From a bacterium (lineage in GTDB: Bacteria; Pseudomonadota; Alphaproteobacteria; Rhizobiales; JAKIUO01), in the NCBI GenBank assembly GCA_024228495.1, contig JAAETJ010000282.1, positions 43,531 to 107,530 on the forward strand: 64,000 nucleotides of DNA. Direction: 5' to 3'. Positions 50,562-59,395 of this stretch are shown here, piece after piece. The first letter of the stretch is position 1, and each line of letters begins with the position of its first letter. Under the pieces are notes generated by a model, which searched no databases, was not told the DNA's origin, and was given only the letters and a program-made list of their open reading frames with translations. The position numbers were made by a program, and so were the translations under genes.

Positions 50562-52805
50562 TTATTTTGGTGCCCGTACAGCGCGGAGGATTTCATTGAA
50601 TGTTGTACTTGGTTGCATCACCGCCTTCGTCATCTCCCAGTCTGGGCGGTAGTAGCCTCCAAGGTCCACTTCTGAACCTTGCGCCGAATTCATCTCTTCT
50701 AAGATACGTGTTTCATTTTCACGCAATGATTTTGCAAACCCGGTAAACTGCGATATAAATTCTGCATCACCATCGTGCTTGACAAGTTCCTCGGCCCAGA
50801 ACAATGCCAGATAGAAATGGCTACCGCGATTGTCTAGCTCACCTGTCTTGAGTGTGGGGGATTTGTCTTCCTCAAGCAGGCGTTCGGTAGCGACTTCCAG
50901 TGTCTTGGCGAGGATAGCGGCGTGAGCGTTGCTGGATTTACGGGAAATTTCCTCAAGCGAGATGCCCAGCGCCAGAAATTCGCCTAGCGAATCCCACGCC
51001 AGATGGTTTTCTTCCTTCAGCTGAACCAACAACATGGGGGCAGTACCGCCAGCTCCGGTTTCGAACAGACTGCCACCCTTCAAAAGTGGTACGATGCTGA
51101 GCATTTTGGCGGAAGTGCCCAGTTCCATTATGGGAAACAAATCGGTCAGATAATCACGCAGAATGTTGCCGGTGACTGAAATCGTATCCTTGCCGCGGAT
51201 CACCCGCTCGAGTGTGTAACGCATGGCGCGCACCTGGGACATGATCTGGATATCGAGCCCTTCGGTGTCGAGCTCAGACAGGTATTGCCGAACTTTCTCG
51301 ATCAATTTCAAGTCATGGGGACGATATTCGTCCAGCCAGAACACGGCAGGAATGCCAGACAGGCGTGTACGCTCTACGGCCAAACGAACCCAGTCGCGCA
51401 CGGGACCGTCCTTGGTCTGGCACATGCGCCAAATATCGCCTTTCTCGACCTGTTGTTCCAGCAGGATTTCATTGCTGTCATTGTCGATGATCCGGGCTGC
51501 GCCATCCACCTGGATTTCAAAAGTTTTATCATGCGAGCCGTACTCTTCCGCCTTCTTGGCCATCAGACCGACATTGGGTACGGTACCCATGGTAGTTGGA
51601 TCGAAAGCGCCTTGTGTTTTGCAGAAATTGATCACTTCTTGATACATGCGCGCATAGGTACTTTCGGGATTGACCGCCTTGGTGTCTTTTAATTTTCTAT
51701 CAGGCCCATACATCTTGCCACCGCTGCGGATCATGGCGGGCATGGAGGCGTCGACGATCACATAGTTGGGCGAGTGCAGGTTAGTGATCCCTTTGCGCGG
51801 ATCGACCATCGCCAGTTCGGGGCGTTCTTCCACGCAGGCAAGCAGATCGTGCTCTATCTCCACCCGCACAGAACGCGGCAACTGTTTGATCTTTTCGTAG
51901 ATCGTGTTGATTCCATTGTTGGGATTAACGCCCAGCCGTTCAAAAAGCTCGCCGTGTTTTTCAAAAGCCTCTTTATAATAAATACGCAAAGCATGGCCGA
52001 ATACGATGGGGTGAGAGACTTTCATCATTGTGGCCTTCACATGCAATGAAAACATGACGCCGGTCGTTCGCGCATCCTCCATCTGCTCCTCATAAAAAGC
52101 GCATAAGGCCTTCTTGCTCATAAACATGGAGTCGATGATCTCGCTGTTTTCCAGGGCCGTATTTTCTTTCAGCACCATACGTTCACCATAACGAGTTTCC
52201 AGCTCCATGCGGACATTTCGTGACTTATCTAAAGTCAGACACTTCTCGGAGGAATAGAAATCACCGCCTCGCATGTGGGAGACGTGCGTGCGCGAGGCTG
52301 GGCTCCATTTTCCCATCCAGTGTGGATTTTTCTGCGCATAACGCTTGACGGCCTGCGCGGTGCGACGGTCGGAGTTACCCTCGCGTAACACCGGGTTCAC
52401 CGCGCTGCCCAAGATCTGAGCGTAGCGATTTTTAATATCTTCTTCGTCCGGTCCGTTTGACTCCTCGGGGTATGCGGGTATGGCAAAGCCCTTCTCCTGA
52501 AGTTCAGTGATGGCCCATTGCAACTGATTCACCGATGCGCTGATATTGGGCAACTTGATGATATTCGTTGTGGGCTCCTGGGTCAGCTTTGCGAGTTCGC
52601 CAAGCGTATCTTCGACACGCTGGTCAGGTTTTAGATATTCGGAAAACTCGGCCAAGATTCGTGCAGATAGGGAAATGTCGCATTCACGGATCTCTATGTT
52701 CGCCGAAGCAACAAAGGTTCGTAGAATGGGTAACAATGAATAGGAGGCCAGCAAGGGTGATTCATCTGTCAGGGTGTAGAATATTATCGAATTGGCTTTG
52801 TTCAT
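50562..52805 (-). CDS. icd: Isocitrate dehydrogenase (NADP), monomeric type
   Basis: About 747 residues, the single-chain NADP isocitrate dehydrogenase family (unlike the dimeric 400-residue form). Typical stretches are [20 protein letters not shown] at the start, [49 protein letters not shown] and [15 protein letters not shown]. It oxidatively decarboxylates isocitrate to 2-oxoglutarate. ATG at 52805 is chosen over a TTG two codons upstream because AGGAAA lies eight bases before it. A small hairpin lies 24-46 bases upstream of the start. Confidence 0.96.
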   Translation of the reverse strand: MNKANSIIFYTLTDESPLLASYSLLPILRTFVASANIEIRECDISLSARILAEFSEYLKPDQRVEDTLGELAKLTQEPTTNIIKLPNISASVNQLQWAITELQEKGFAIPAYPEESNGPDEEDIKNRYAQILGSAVNPVLREGNSDRRTAQAVKRYAQKNPHWMGKWSPASRTHVSHMRGGDFYSSEKCLTLDKSRNVRMELETRYGERMVLKENTALENSEIIDSMFMSKKALCAFYEEQMEDARTTGVMFSLHVKATMMKVSHPIVFGHALRIYYKEAFEKHGELFERLGVNPNNGINTIYEKIKQLPRSVRVEIEHDLLACVEERPELAMVDPRKGITNLHSPNYVIVDASMPAMIRSGGKMYGPDRKLKDTKAVNPESTYARMYQEVINFCKTQGAFDPTTMGTVPNVGLMAKKAEEYGSHDKTFEIQVDGAARIIDNDSNEILLEQQVEKGDIWRMCQTKDGPVRDWVRLAVERTRLSGIPAVFWLDEYRPHDLKLIEKVRQYLSELDTEGLDIQIMSQVRAMRYTLERVIRGKDTISVTGNILRDYLTDLFPIMELGTSAKMLSIVPLLKGGSLFETGAGGTAPMLLVQLKEENHLAWDSLGEFLALGISLEEISRKSSNAHAAILAKTLEVATERLLEEDKSPTLKTGELDNRGSHFYLALFWAEELVKHDGDAEFISQFTGFAKSLRENETRILEEMNSAQGSEVDLGGYYRPDWEMTKAVMQPSTTFNEILRAVRAPK

Positions 52806-52828
52806 GTGCAATTTCCTACTGGGTTTCT

Positions 52829-52851
52829 AAAACTCAGTGTGAGTTTTTTTT
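52829..52851. promoter_or_regulatory. Hairpin in the icd leader
   Basis: AAAACTCA, a GTG loop, then TGAGTTTT followed on the plus strand by a further T-run. It lies 24-46 bases upstream of the icd ATG on the minus strand. On the plus strand it looks like an intrinsic terminator, but no gene there runs into it. On the minus strand it could affect icd translation or transcription. Which applies is uncertain. Confidence 0.4.
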
Positions 52852-53198
52852 AAGAAGAATAGACTGCCTGCTTAGCTGAGACAATACCTTGTAGGTTAGT
52901 TTGAGATGCCTCTGGATTAGTAGACACCTTGCTTGGTAAAAGAGAAGCAAGGGGTAATGCGCGGATGGAAAATAGCCCACGAATATGATCAGTCATTGCA
53001 ACTATTTTGTATTTTCTTCGCGGTAGCGGAAACGAAAATCATCAGGTTCAGGACGGAAAATGGAAGCGGTATGTACAGTAACGCGATCATCTGCGCCCCT
53101 TTCTGGCGATTTCGGAACGCCCAAGCACAATAAAGCTTGCGCTGATGTTGAAACCGCGATCAATTGCGCGGAATTAAAAAATAAACAAGGCAGGACCC
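52852..53198. other. Intergenic region between icd and bdhA
   Basis: About 350 bases between divergent genes. Small open frames exist but show no protein features. The promoters of both genes are expected here; I could not place them with confidence. Confidence 0.5.
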
Positions 53199-54008
53199 AT
53201 GGAAAAGCAGAGTTTAAAAAATAAAACCGCTCTCGTTACCGGCTCGACAAGCGGTATTGGCCTAGGAATAGCAAAAAGACTGGCCAGTACCGGCATGCAT
53301 ATTGGTCTGAATGGCCTTGCAACGGCGGAGGAACGGGAAGCGGCGCTTGTTGCTGTCAAGGAGGCAGGAGCCGGTGACGTCAGGTTTTTCGGTGCCGATC
53401 TGCGCGAGGTCGGGCAAATCGAAGCAATGATAGATGAGGTGGAGTGCTGGGGTGGGGTCGATGTTCTGGTAAATAATGCTGGTGTGCAATTTACGACTTC
53501 ACTAGCTGACGCAACGACTGAAGTTTGGGATGCGGTCATCGCTATCAACTTGTCTGCTGCTTTCCATACCATGCGTCTTGCTTTGCCGAAAATGGCAAAA
53601 AACGGCTATGGCAGAGTGATCAATATTGCCTCGGTACATGGATTGGTTGCTTCGAAGAACAAAGCGCCCTATGTCGCCAGCAAATTCGCCCTCACCGGCT
53701 TGAGCAAAGTGGCTGCGCTCGAATATGCAGAGATCGGGACTCGCGAAACCGGAGGCGTTACGATCAATGCGATCTGTCCGGGCTGGACGGAAACGGCCTT
53801 GATCGAACCTCAAATTCAGGCACGTGCCGCCGAACGTGGCGGTGACCGTCAGGCCGGGGTCGCCACTCTGCTTGCTGAGAAACAACCCAGCTTGCGTACC
53901 TCTTTACCTGAAGAGCTGGGGGAACTGGCGCTTTGGCTTTGCTCGCCGGTCGCGCATAATATTACGGGTACCACTATCCCTGTTGATGGCGGCTGGACAG
54001 CACAATAG
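53199..54008 (+). CDS. bdhA: 3-Hydroxybutyrate dehydrogenase (SDR)
   Basis: 269 residues, short-chain dehydrogenase that interconverts 3-hydroxybutyrate and acetoacetate in polyhydroxybutyrate turnover. The NAD site is VTGSTSGIGLGIA, NNAG is present, and the catalytic Ser-Tyr-Lys set is in NIASVHGLVASKNKAPYVASK. The C-terminus ends GTTIPVDGGWTAQ, typical for the family. A second, fragmentary copy of this C-terminus lies near 63476. The gene is alone on its strand, divergent from icd. Confidence 0.92.
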   Translation: MEKQSLKNKTALVTGSTSGIGLGIAKRLASTGMHIGLNGLATAEEREAALVAVKEAGAGDVRFFGADLREVGQIEAMIDEVECWGGVDVLVNNAGVQFTTSLADATTEVWDAVIAINLSAAFHTMRLALPKMAKNGYGRVINIASVHGLVASKNKAPYVASKFALTGLSKVAALEYAEIGTRETGGVTINAICPGWTETALIEPQIQARAAERGGDRQAGVATLLAEKQPSLRTSLPEELGELALWLCSPVAHNITGTTIPVDGGWTAQ

Positions 54009-54126
54009 CGCCCGGGCTTGTCTGGAAAGGGCCACATTCAGCTGCCTCATTTCCATTGCTGGACGACTCCCCGGCAAGGAAGTCACGGGTGCTTGTCCTG
54101 CGTGAACCTGGGCAAGAAGGACTATC

Positions 54127-54535
54127 TAATACCAGTTCGCAAAATCATTGATCGTTTCTTGCCCATTTTTTAGAGGCGATTGATGTGATGCGGCTTGCCT
54201 CGTTTATCAGGCTGTTCCAGGCATTGCAGCAGGCATCGACGATTTTGTCATAATCTTCGAAGACCTGATTTGACAGGTTGGTCTGGCGCAGGAACTGCCA
54301 GATATTTTCGACCGGGTTAAGCTCAGGAGAATAATCAAACCGACAGCTGCCGCTTGCGTCCGGTTCTTGCCATTGTAAACGCCGTAACTCCTCACAACTA
54401 TAATCATCCCGCAATTTGATCGCCCCTGACATCGCACCTCTCCCAATCACTTGAAACAACAATTACAGAGAATCACAATTTAGTCCTGATGGGAATCCAT
54501 CAATTGTGAGTCGGCACTTTCGCAAGCTGGTATTA
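54127..54535. mobile_element. MITE-like IS630-family remnant
   Basis: 409-base element bounded by imperfect inverted repeats. The left end is TAATACCAGTTCGCAAAAT and the right end, read inward, is TAATACCAGCTTGCGAAAG: the first nine bases are identical and about 15 of 20 match. Both ends begin with TA, the target dinucleotide duplicated by IS630/Tc1 elements. Between them is the start and end of an IS630-type transposase with the middle lost. It is too short to encode an active enzyme. Confidence 0.75.
54145..54428 (-). pseudogene. IS630-family transposase, internally deleted
   Basis: The N-terminal start MSGAIKLRDDYSCEELRRL is typical of IS630 transposases. A neighbouring frame reads GVYNGKNRTQAAAVG, the next conserved piece. 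The sequence then jumps to the C-terminal DDE part YSPELNPVENIWQFLRQTNLSNQVF and EASRITSIASKKW, with the catalytic core between them missing. Frameshifts are also present. It lies inside the TIR-bounded element 54127-54535. Confidence 0.8.
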
Positions 54536-54657
54536 CTTGTCCGGGGAGCGAGGCGCGGTAGCGATGATCACATCATGATGACAGGCGCCATCGAACTGGA
54601 ATATTCTGGTGAATTTGAGCGCGCTGATTTCACCTTTGCAAGAGCTGGCGCACGGTG

Positions 54658-55296
54658 TTAGCTTTGGGCATTTTTTAGCTGCAGCAGGCCAATACCCATA
54701 GCAACAAACAGGCCACCGGTGACTCGATGAAACCAAGTCATGGCCTGTTGATTGCCAAACAGGCCTCGCGCTGATTTTCCAATGAAGCCATAACTGAACA
54801 AGGATGAGAACGACAAGCTCATGAAGATCGCTGTTAATATGAAAAATTGCGGCATCAAAGGCTGATCGACTGTGATGAACTGCGGGAATAGGGCCATGAA
54901 GAATAAAACCGCTTTGGGATTGGTGAGTGACAACAAGAACCCTTCTTTGTAAAATGAAAAAGAGCTACGTGGTTTGATGGTCGTTATATGTGTGAGAGAA
55001 GAATCCGCGATTTTTGCGTTGTGAAAATGACTGATGCCCAAAAAAATCAAATAGAGCGCGCCAATCAGTTTGATGATCAGAAACAAGGACGCTGAAGAGG
55101 TCAGCACGGCTCCAAGTCCTGAAATGGAAATGCAGGACAAAATGAACAGGCCGGTGATATTGCCCGCTGTCGACCAAAACACGGACATCAGGCTAGCCGC
55201 CATACCGTTTGATATGGCAAGGAAGATCGCCGGTCCGGGGCTGATGATGTAAAAGAACGAAAATATGGAAAAGATGATTAGCAACTCAGTGGTCAT
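54658..55296 (-). CDS. LysE/RhtB-family exporter
   Basis: 212 residues with about six hydrophobic segments. The start LLIIFSIFSFFYIISPGPAIFLAISNGM, with the PGP motif, is typical of LysE-type amino-acid or homoserine-lactone exporters. SLTNPKAVLFFMALFPQFI is the usual third segment. The exported compound is unknown. It is followed, on the same strand after three bases, by nothing; upstream lies the DUF-type membrane protein gene three bases away. Confidence 0.9.
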   Translation of the reverse strand: MTTELLIIFSIFSFFYIISPGPAIFLAISNGMAASLMSVFWSTAGNITGLFILSCISISGLGAVLTSSASLFLIIKLIGALYLIFLGISHFHNAKIADSSLTHITTIKPRSSFSFYKEGFLLSLTNPKAVLFFMALFPQFITVDQPLMPQFFILTAIFMSLSFSSLFSYGFIGKSARGLFGNQQAMTWFHRVTGGLFVAMGIGLLQLKNAQS

Positions 55297-55299
55297 GAG

Positions 55300-55758
55300 C
55301 TAGTGCTCCTGCGTCAAGATCGCGTTGCCGATGATCCGCCAGCGGTCGAGGTCGATGAGCAATAGATTGAGCCCCTTGTTCTTGGTTTGTAAAGTGAGGA
55401 CGAGCCGGTTGCCGTTGACGGTACTATCAAGGTAGGTAGCGCCCTTGGGAATAAGACTTTTTATGGTTCTGGTTGCAATTGGCGGGGCGGCTGCTAAATT
55501 CTGGACGCTCATAGTGGCTTTGATGGTATTCGTAGGAACGGTGACTGCAGCTGGTGCAATTGGCTTGGGCTCAGTTGCCGGTTGCGAGGCGCGGTAAGCG
55601 ATGATACCAATCATCAGGGCAAAACCAAAGATCAGCATGAGGCCCATAACAATAACCAGATATTTCAACATTCGCGCCTGACGCTTGTTAAAAACGGTGC
55701 CGGGAATGGGCGCGTTATCGTCGATCTCGTCCGAAACCGGAGCTTCTATGGAGTTCAT
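55300..55758 (-). CDS. Single-pass membrane protein, unknown (DUF6476-like)
   Basis: 152 residues from the ATG at 55758 (MNSIEAPVSDEID). One transmembrane helix is seen (LKYLVIVMGLMLIFGFALMIGIIAY, about residues 30-55), followed by a Pro/Thr-rich linker and a C-terminal domain with TIKSLIPKGATYL and LNLLLIDLDRWRIIGNA. I associate this pattern with small conserved alphaproteobacterial proteins of unknown function found beside rluD, but only tentatively. The start abuts rluD on the other strand (CATATG). GAGGA lies ten bases before the ATG, inside the rluD coding region. Confidence 0.7.
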   Translation of the reverse strand: MNSIEAPVSDEIDDNAPIPGTVFNKRQARMLKYLVIVMGLMLIFGFALMIGIIAYRASQPATEPKPIAPAAVTVPTNTIKATMSVQNLAAAPPIATRTIKSLIPKGATYLDSTVNGNRLVLTLQTKNKGLNLLLIDLDRWRIIGNAILTQEH

Positions 55759-56775
55759 ATGAGTTCGTCCTCTAGTCAAAAACATGTCCTGACCGCGAAG
55801 GTCGAGCATGACAATATGCGTCTTGATCAATTCCTTGCTGCGGGCACTGAGGGCATAAGCCGCTCGCGTCTGAAGGTGCTGATCAAGGACGGCCAGGTGC
55901 GCTTTAAAGGCGCTACGATAGAGGAGCCGAACCATCGGGTCAAATCCGGCCAGAAGTTTGAGTTAAGCATCCCTGATCTCACCGAGCCAGATCCCCAACC
56001 TGAAAATATTCCTCTTGATGTGATCTATGAGGACGAGCATCTGATTGTCGTCGACAAACCAGCTGGCATGGTGGTGCATCCAGCCGCTGGAAATTGGAAT
56101 GGCACGTTGGTCAACGCCCTTTTGCATCATTGTGGCGACAGCCTGTCGGGCGTTGGCGGGGTGCGCCGCCCGGGTATTGTTCACCGCATTGATAAGGACA
56201 CCAGCGGCCTGCTGGTTGTGGCCAAAAGCGATGCCGCCCACAAGGGCCTCTCCAAGCAATTTGCCGATCATGGCCGCACAGGCCCCTTGACGCGCGCCTA
56301 TCTGGCGCTCATCTGGGGCGCGCCAATGCGCAAGCATGGCACCATTGATGTGCCGCTGGCCCGCTCCACAAAAAATCGTCTAAAAATAGCGGTGGTGCCC
56401 GAGGCCAAATTCAATGTGGGCTTGGGCAAATTTGCCATCACGCATTATGAGCTGCTTGAAACCTATTTCGACACTGATGGCATGGTGCGGGTGGGTCTTG
56501 TGCGCTGTAAGCTTGAAACCGGGCGCACCCATCAAATCAGGGTCCATCTCGCCCATATCCATCATCCTCTATTAGGTGATGACGCATATGGGGCAGGATA
56601 CAAGGCCAGTGCCCGCAATCTGCCGGAGAAGGCACAACAAGCGCTAGAAAACCTTAACCGGCAAGCCCTGCATGCCTCTGAACTTGGCTTCGAGCACCCC
56701 ATCACTGGCGAAGAGGTAAGCTTTATTAGTGCGTTGCCAAAAAAAATACAGGCTCTGCTGGATGAGCTGGAATAG
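55759..56775 (+). CDS. rluD: 23S rRNA pseudouridine synthase RluD
   Basis: 338 residues. An S4 domain lies at the N-terminus (RLDQFLAAGTEGISRSRLKVLIKDGQVRF). The catalytic domain carries the active Asp in GIVHRIDKDTSGLLVVAKS, then THQIRVHLAHIHHPLLGD. It modifies helix 69 uridines of 23S rRNA (family knowledge). ATG at 55759 immediately follows the opposite-strand start codon of the gene at 55300; GGAG lies five bases upstream. The open frame extends further left but only as the shadow of that gene. Confidence 0.95.
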   Translation: MSSSSSQKHVLTAKVEHDNMRLDQFLAAGTEGISRSRLKVLIKDGQVRFKGATIEEPNHRVKSGQKFELSIPDLTEPDPQPENIPLDVIYEDEHLIVVDKPAGMVVHPAAGNWNGTLVNALLHHCGDSLSGVGGVRRPGIVHRIDKDTSGLLVVAKSDAAHKGLSKQFADHGRTGPLTRAYLALIWGAPMRKHGTIDVPLARSTKNRLKIAVVPEAKFNVGLGKFAITHYELLETYFDTDGMVRVGLVRCKLETGRTHQIRVHLAHIHHPLLGDDAYGAGYKASARNLPEKAQQALENLNRQALHASELGFEHPITGEEVSFISALPKKIQALLDELE

Positions 56776-56783
56776 GGCGTAAT

Positions 56784-57263
56784 ATGAATATCATCAAGGC
56801 GGACCTCAATGACCCTGCGCAAGCTGCAGACTTTATCTCTTTGATGAGTCTTTATGCGCGAGAGCCTATGGGCGGTGGCAAGGATTTGAGCGAGCAGATC
56901 AAGGCTGCTCTGCCAGTTGCGTTAGCAAGAAGAGACAATTGCATCAGTTTTATCGCCTATGTAGAAGGGAAGTCCGCCGGTCTGTTGACTTGCATGGAAG
57001 GGTTCTCGACTTTTGCCTGCAAGCCTTTGCTGAACATTCATGATGTTATCGTCAGCCCGAATTTTCGCGGTCGCAATATCGCGGGCCAATTATTGGAGGC
57101 TGCTCAAAAGGAGGCCATTGCGCGCGGATGCGTGAAGCTGACCCTTGAAGTTCTGCAAGGTAATGAAACGGCTCGCAAGGTCTATAGACGCTGTGGTTTT
57201 GCGCCCTATGTTCTTGATGCACAGTTGGGTCGTGCAGAGTTCTGGCAAAAACCACTTTCCTAA
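56784..57263 (+). CDS. GNAT-family N-acetyltransferase
   Basis: 159 residues. The acetyl-CoA site is visible as VIVSPNFRGRNIAGQLLEAAQKEA (about 90-115), with C-terminal VYRRCGFAPYV. The substrate is unknown. It follows rluD by eight bases on the same strand, so the two are probably co-transcribed. ATG at 56784 is the only good start. Confidence 0.88.
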   Translation: MNIIKADLNDPAQAADFISLMSLYAREPMGGGKDLSEQIKAALPVALARRDNCISFIAYVEGKSAGLLTCMEGFSTFACKPLLNIHDVIVSPNFRGRNIAGQLLEAAQKEAIARGCVKLTLEVLQGNETARKVYRRCGFAPYVLDAQLGRAEFWQKPLS

Positions 57264-57314
57264 TTGCCATAAACCGCTTGCAATTCATATGGGTTTGGCG
57301 CGATAAGTTTTTCC

Positions 57315-58589
57315 ATGAGCAAAGAAAAAAAATCCAGCTATCTGGCCGGTGTGGAAACGGCAACAAGTGCCCTGCGCGGCGTGTTCGACGCAACGCCTCT
57401 GCAATATAATGCCTATTTGAGTGATCTCTATGAGGCGCAGATTTATCTCAAGCGCGAAGATCTGGGACCGGTGCGCAGCTATAAATTGCGAGGTGCCTTC
57501 AATTTCTTTCGCAAAGCCATGCTGGCTAATCCCGATAATAGTAAATTCGTCTGTTCCTCGGCGGGCAATCATGCGCAAGGCTTTGCGTATGCGTGTCAAA
57601 AATTTCGTGTCGATGGCGTCATCTATATGCCGGTGACAACTCCGCAGCAAAAAATCGACAAGACCCGCATTTTTGGCGGTGAGCGTGTGCGCATCGAGCT
57701 GATTGGTGATATTTTTGACGAGAGCAACAAAGCGGCCATCGCTTATGCCAAAGATACGGGGGCGATGCTGGTACCGCCGTTTGATCATGCCGATATTATT
57801 GAAGGTCAGGCTAGTGTTGGCCTTGAAATGCTGTCGCAGGCGCTACTGAGTGATGGCGCGATTGATCTTTTGATCATGCCCGTTGGTGGCGGTGGATTAT
57901 CGGCCGGCGTCACTCAGGTATTTGCAGAGATGTCGCCCGGCATCGAAATGATTTATGTGGAGCCAGAAGGGGCGCCAAGTCTCAAGCGCTCGCTGGAAGC
58001 TGGTAAACGCGTGCAGCTCAACGAGATCGATAGTTTTGTTGATGGGGCGGCAGTCGCGCAGGTCGGATCGGTCAATTTCAAACGCTTGAAAAATGTTGAT
58101 TCGCAAAAAGTCTTGCTTCTTTCGGAAGACAAGCTTTGCGAGACCATTATCTTGATGCTAAATCATGAAGGCATTGTACTGGAGCCCGCTGGGGCGCTGG
58201 CTATTGAAGCCTTGCGCTCAATCCCGGCCGGTGACCTCAAGGGGAAGAAAATTGTCTGCGTAACATCAGGTGGTAATTTTGATTTTGAGCGCCTGCCAGA
58301 GGTTAAGGAACGGGCCATGAAAGCGTCGGGACGTAAGAAATATTATATCATCCGATTGCCGCAGCGCCCCGGTGCCTTGCGCGACTTTCTAGCGCTGTTT
58401 GGACCAGATGATGATGTGGCACGCTTTGAATATCTGAAAAAATCAGCACGTAATTTCGGCTCGATCTTGCTGGGTGTGGAGACAAAAGACGCGAAGAATT
58501 TTGCGACCCTGACCAAAAATATGAGCAAAGCGGGCATCCATTACGAAGACATCACCGATGATGATCTCATCGCCAGCTTTGTTATTTAG
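57315..58589 (+). CDS. ilvA: Threonine dehydratase (biosynthetic-type, single regulatory domain)
   Basis: 424 residues, PLP enzyme that deaminates threonine to 2-oxobutyrate, the first step towards isoleucine. The PLP lysine is in RSYKLRGAFNFF, with SAGNHAQGFAYACQ following and VGGGGLSAGV the phosphate loop. The C-terminal ACT-like region starts at YYIIRLPQRPGALRDFLALFG. It is the short form (like B. subtilis or C. glutamicum), not the 510-residue E. coli form. A large hairpin overlaps its stop codon. Confidence 0.95.
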   Translation: MSKEKKSSYLAGVETATSALRGVFDATPLQYNAYLSDLYEAQIYLKREDLGPVRSYKLRGAFNFFRKAMLANPDNSKFVCSSAGNHAQGFAYACQKFRVDGVIYMPVTTPQQKIDKTRIFGGERVRIELIGDIFDESNKAAIAYAKDTGAMLVPPFDHADIIEGQASVGLEMLSQALLSDGAIDLLIMPVGGGGLSAGVTQVFAEMSPGIEMIYVEPEGAPSLKRSLEAGKRVQLNEIDSFVDGAAVAQVGSVNFKRLKNVDSQKVLLLSEDKLCETIILMLNHEGIVLEPAGALAIEALRSIPAGDLKGKKIVCVTSGGNFDFERLPEVKERAMKASGRKKYYIIRLPQRPGALRDFLALFGPDDDVARFEYLKKSARNFGSILLGVETKDAKNFATLTKNMSKAGIHYEDITDDDLIASFVI

Positions 58590-58661
58590 AATAAAGAATG
58601 CGCTCGCCGTGCGGCAGCTTGTGAAGCTGGCAGCAAAGGGCGAGCCCCTGCGCCTTATTCT
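58588..58661 (+). terminator. Nested hairpin overlapping the ilvA stop
   Basis: Three nested stems: outer AGAATAA / TTATTCT (58588-58594 and 58655-58661), middle CTCGCC / GGCGAG (58603-58608 and 58639-58644), and inner CAGCTT-GTG-AAGCTG (58615-58629). A short T-run follows at about 58661-58663. It begins inside the TAG stop of ilvA. It could terminate ilvA or be a second small palindromic element next to the longer one at 58681. Confidence 0.6.
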
Positions 58662-58680
58662 TTCTGGAATGAATGGCAAT

Positions 58681-58846
58681 CTAGAGCGGTTTGCGTTCAC
58701 TCCGAATCATTTCAGCTGGCGGTTTTGCTCCGTTTTCGGCGCAAAGAAACTTGAAAATATCCAGATATATCCTGCATTTCTTCACTTGAAACCGAACCAA
58801 AACAGCTCAGCTGATTCTGATCCAGAGTGAACGCAAACCGCTCTAG
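58681..58846. repeat. Long palindromic intergenic element (RIME-like)
   Basis: CTAGAGCGGTTTGCGTTCAC plus TC (58681-58702) is repeated perfectly in inverted form at 58825-58846, a 22-base arm. Similar but imperfect pairing continues inward (GAATCA and CAGCTG blocks). The 166-base unit would fold into one long hairpin. Elements of this type, with AGAGCGGTTT ends, are dispersed in many Hyphomicrobiales genomes. Only one copy is in this window. Confidence 0.7.
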
Positions 58847-59395
58847 TCCTTGATGCAAAAAGCGCTTTTGTACCGATACGGAAAACCCGTTATTTGTACT
58901 AATTCACATCTGATCTGACAACGGCGCAAAAAGCGTTACGATTTTATCGTACATTTCGCTTGCCCCTCAATGGCGGCATCGGGAGAACAGCCGCTTCGTC
59001 CGCTCTGCCGCCGTTCGATATAGCCGTGGCGAATGGCCGCTTGGTGCTTCCGGACGAACAGCGGCGCACAATACAATCATCCCAACGCGTCTTCTACAGT
59101 CTCATCACTCTCCTTTAGTCGTCACTGCGGCCTTAGACGGCGCTCAAACTGGCTCTGCGTATTTATGTACGACACGATGCTTTGTTGTCGTGCCCAATTT
59201 ATACAAGCAGCACATTCCAGGACCCAATAGGGAGGATTTTCGTTTACTCCGCAAGAATGTTTTAGGCGCGAGTGTTGCTCATACGTCACACACATTGACC
59301 GAGGGTTTCTGCTAGGATTAATGAATAGATGTGATTCGTTGAGCCTCAACCGCTTGGTGGGTGGCAATTGGTGTAGATGGTTTGAGGGAAATTAC
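58847..59395. other. Intergenic region before the triple-barrel gene
   Basis: About 550 bases between the palindrome and the outer-membrane protein gene. Short frames occur on both strands, but none has a ribosome site or a recognisable domain. I identify no gene here. The promoter of the downstream gene should lie in the last 150 bases. Confidence 0.5.

Noticed and set aside
52933..53133. A 66-codon plus-strand frame upstream of bdhA.
   Set aside because: No ribosome site, no motif, composition like intergenic DNA.
59122..59367. An 81-codon minus-strand frame before the barrel gene.
   Set aside because: No start signal or domain; partly overlaps the leader of the plus-strand gene.
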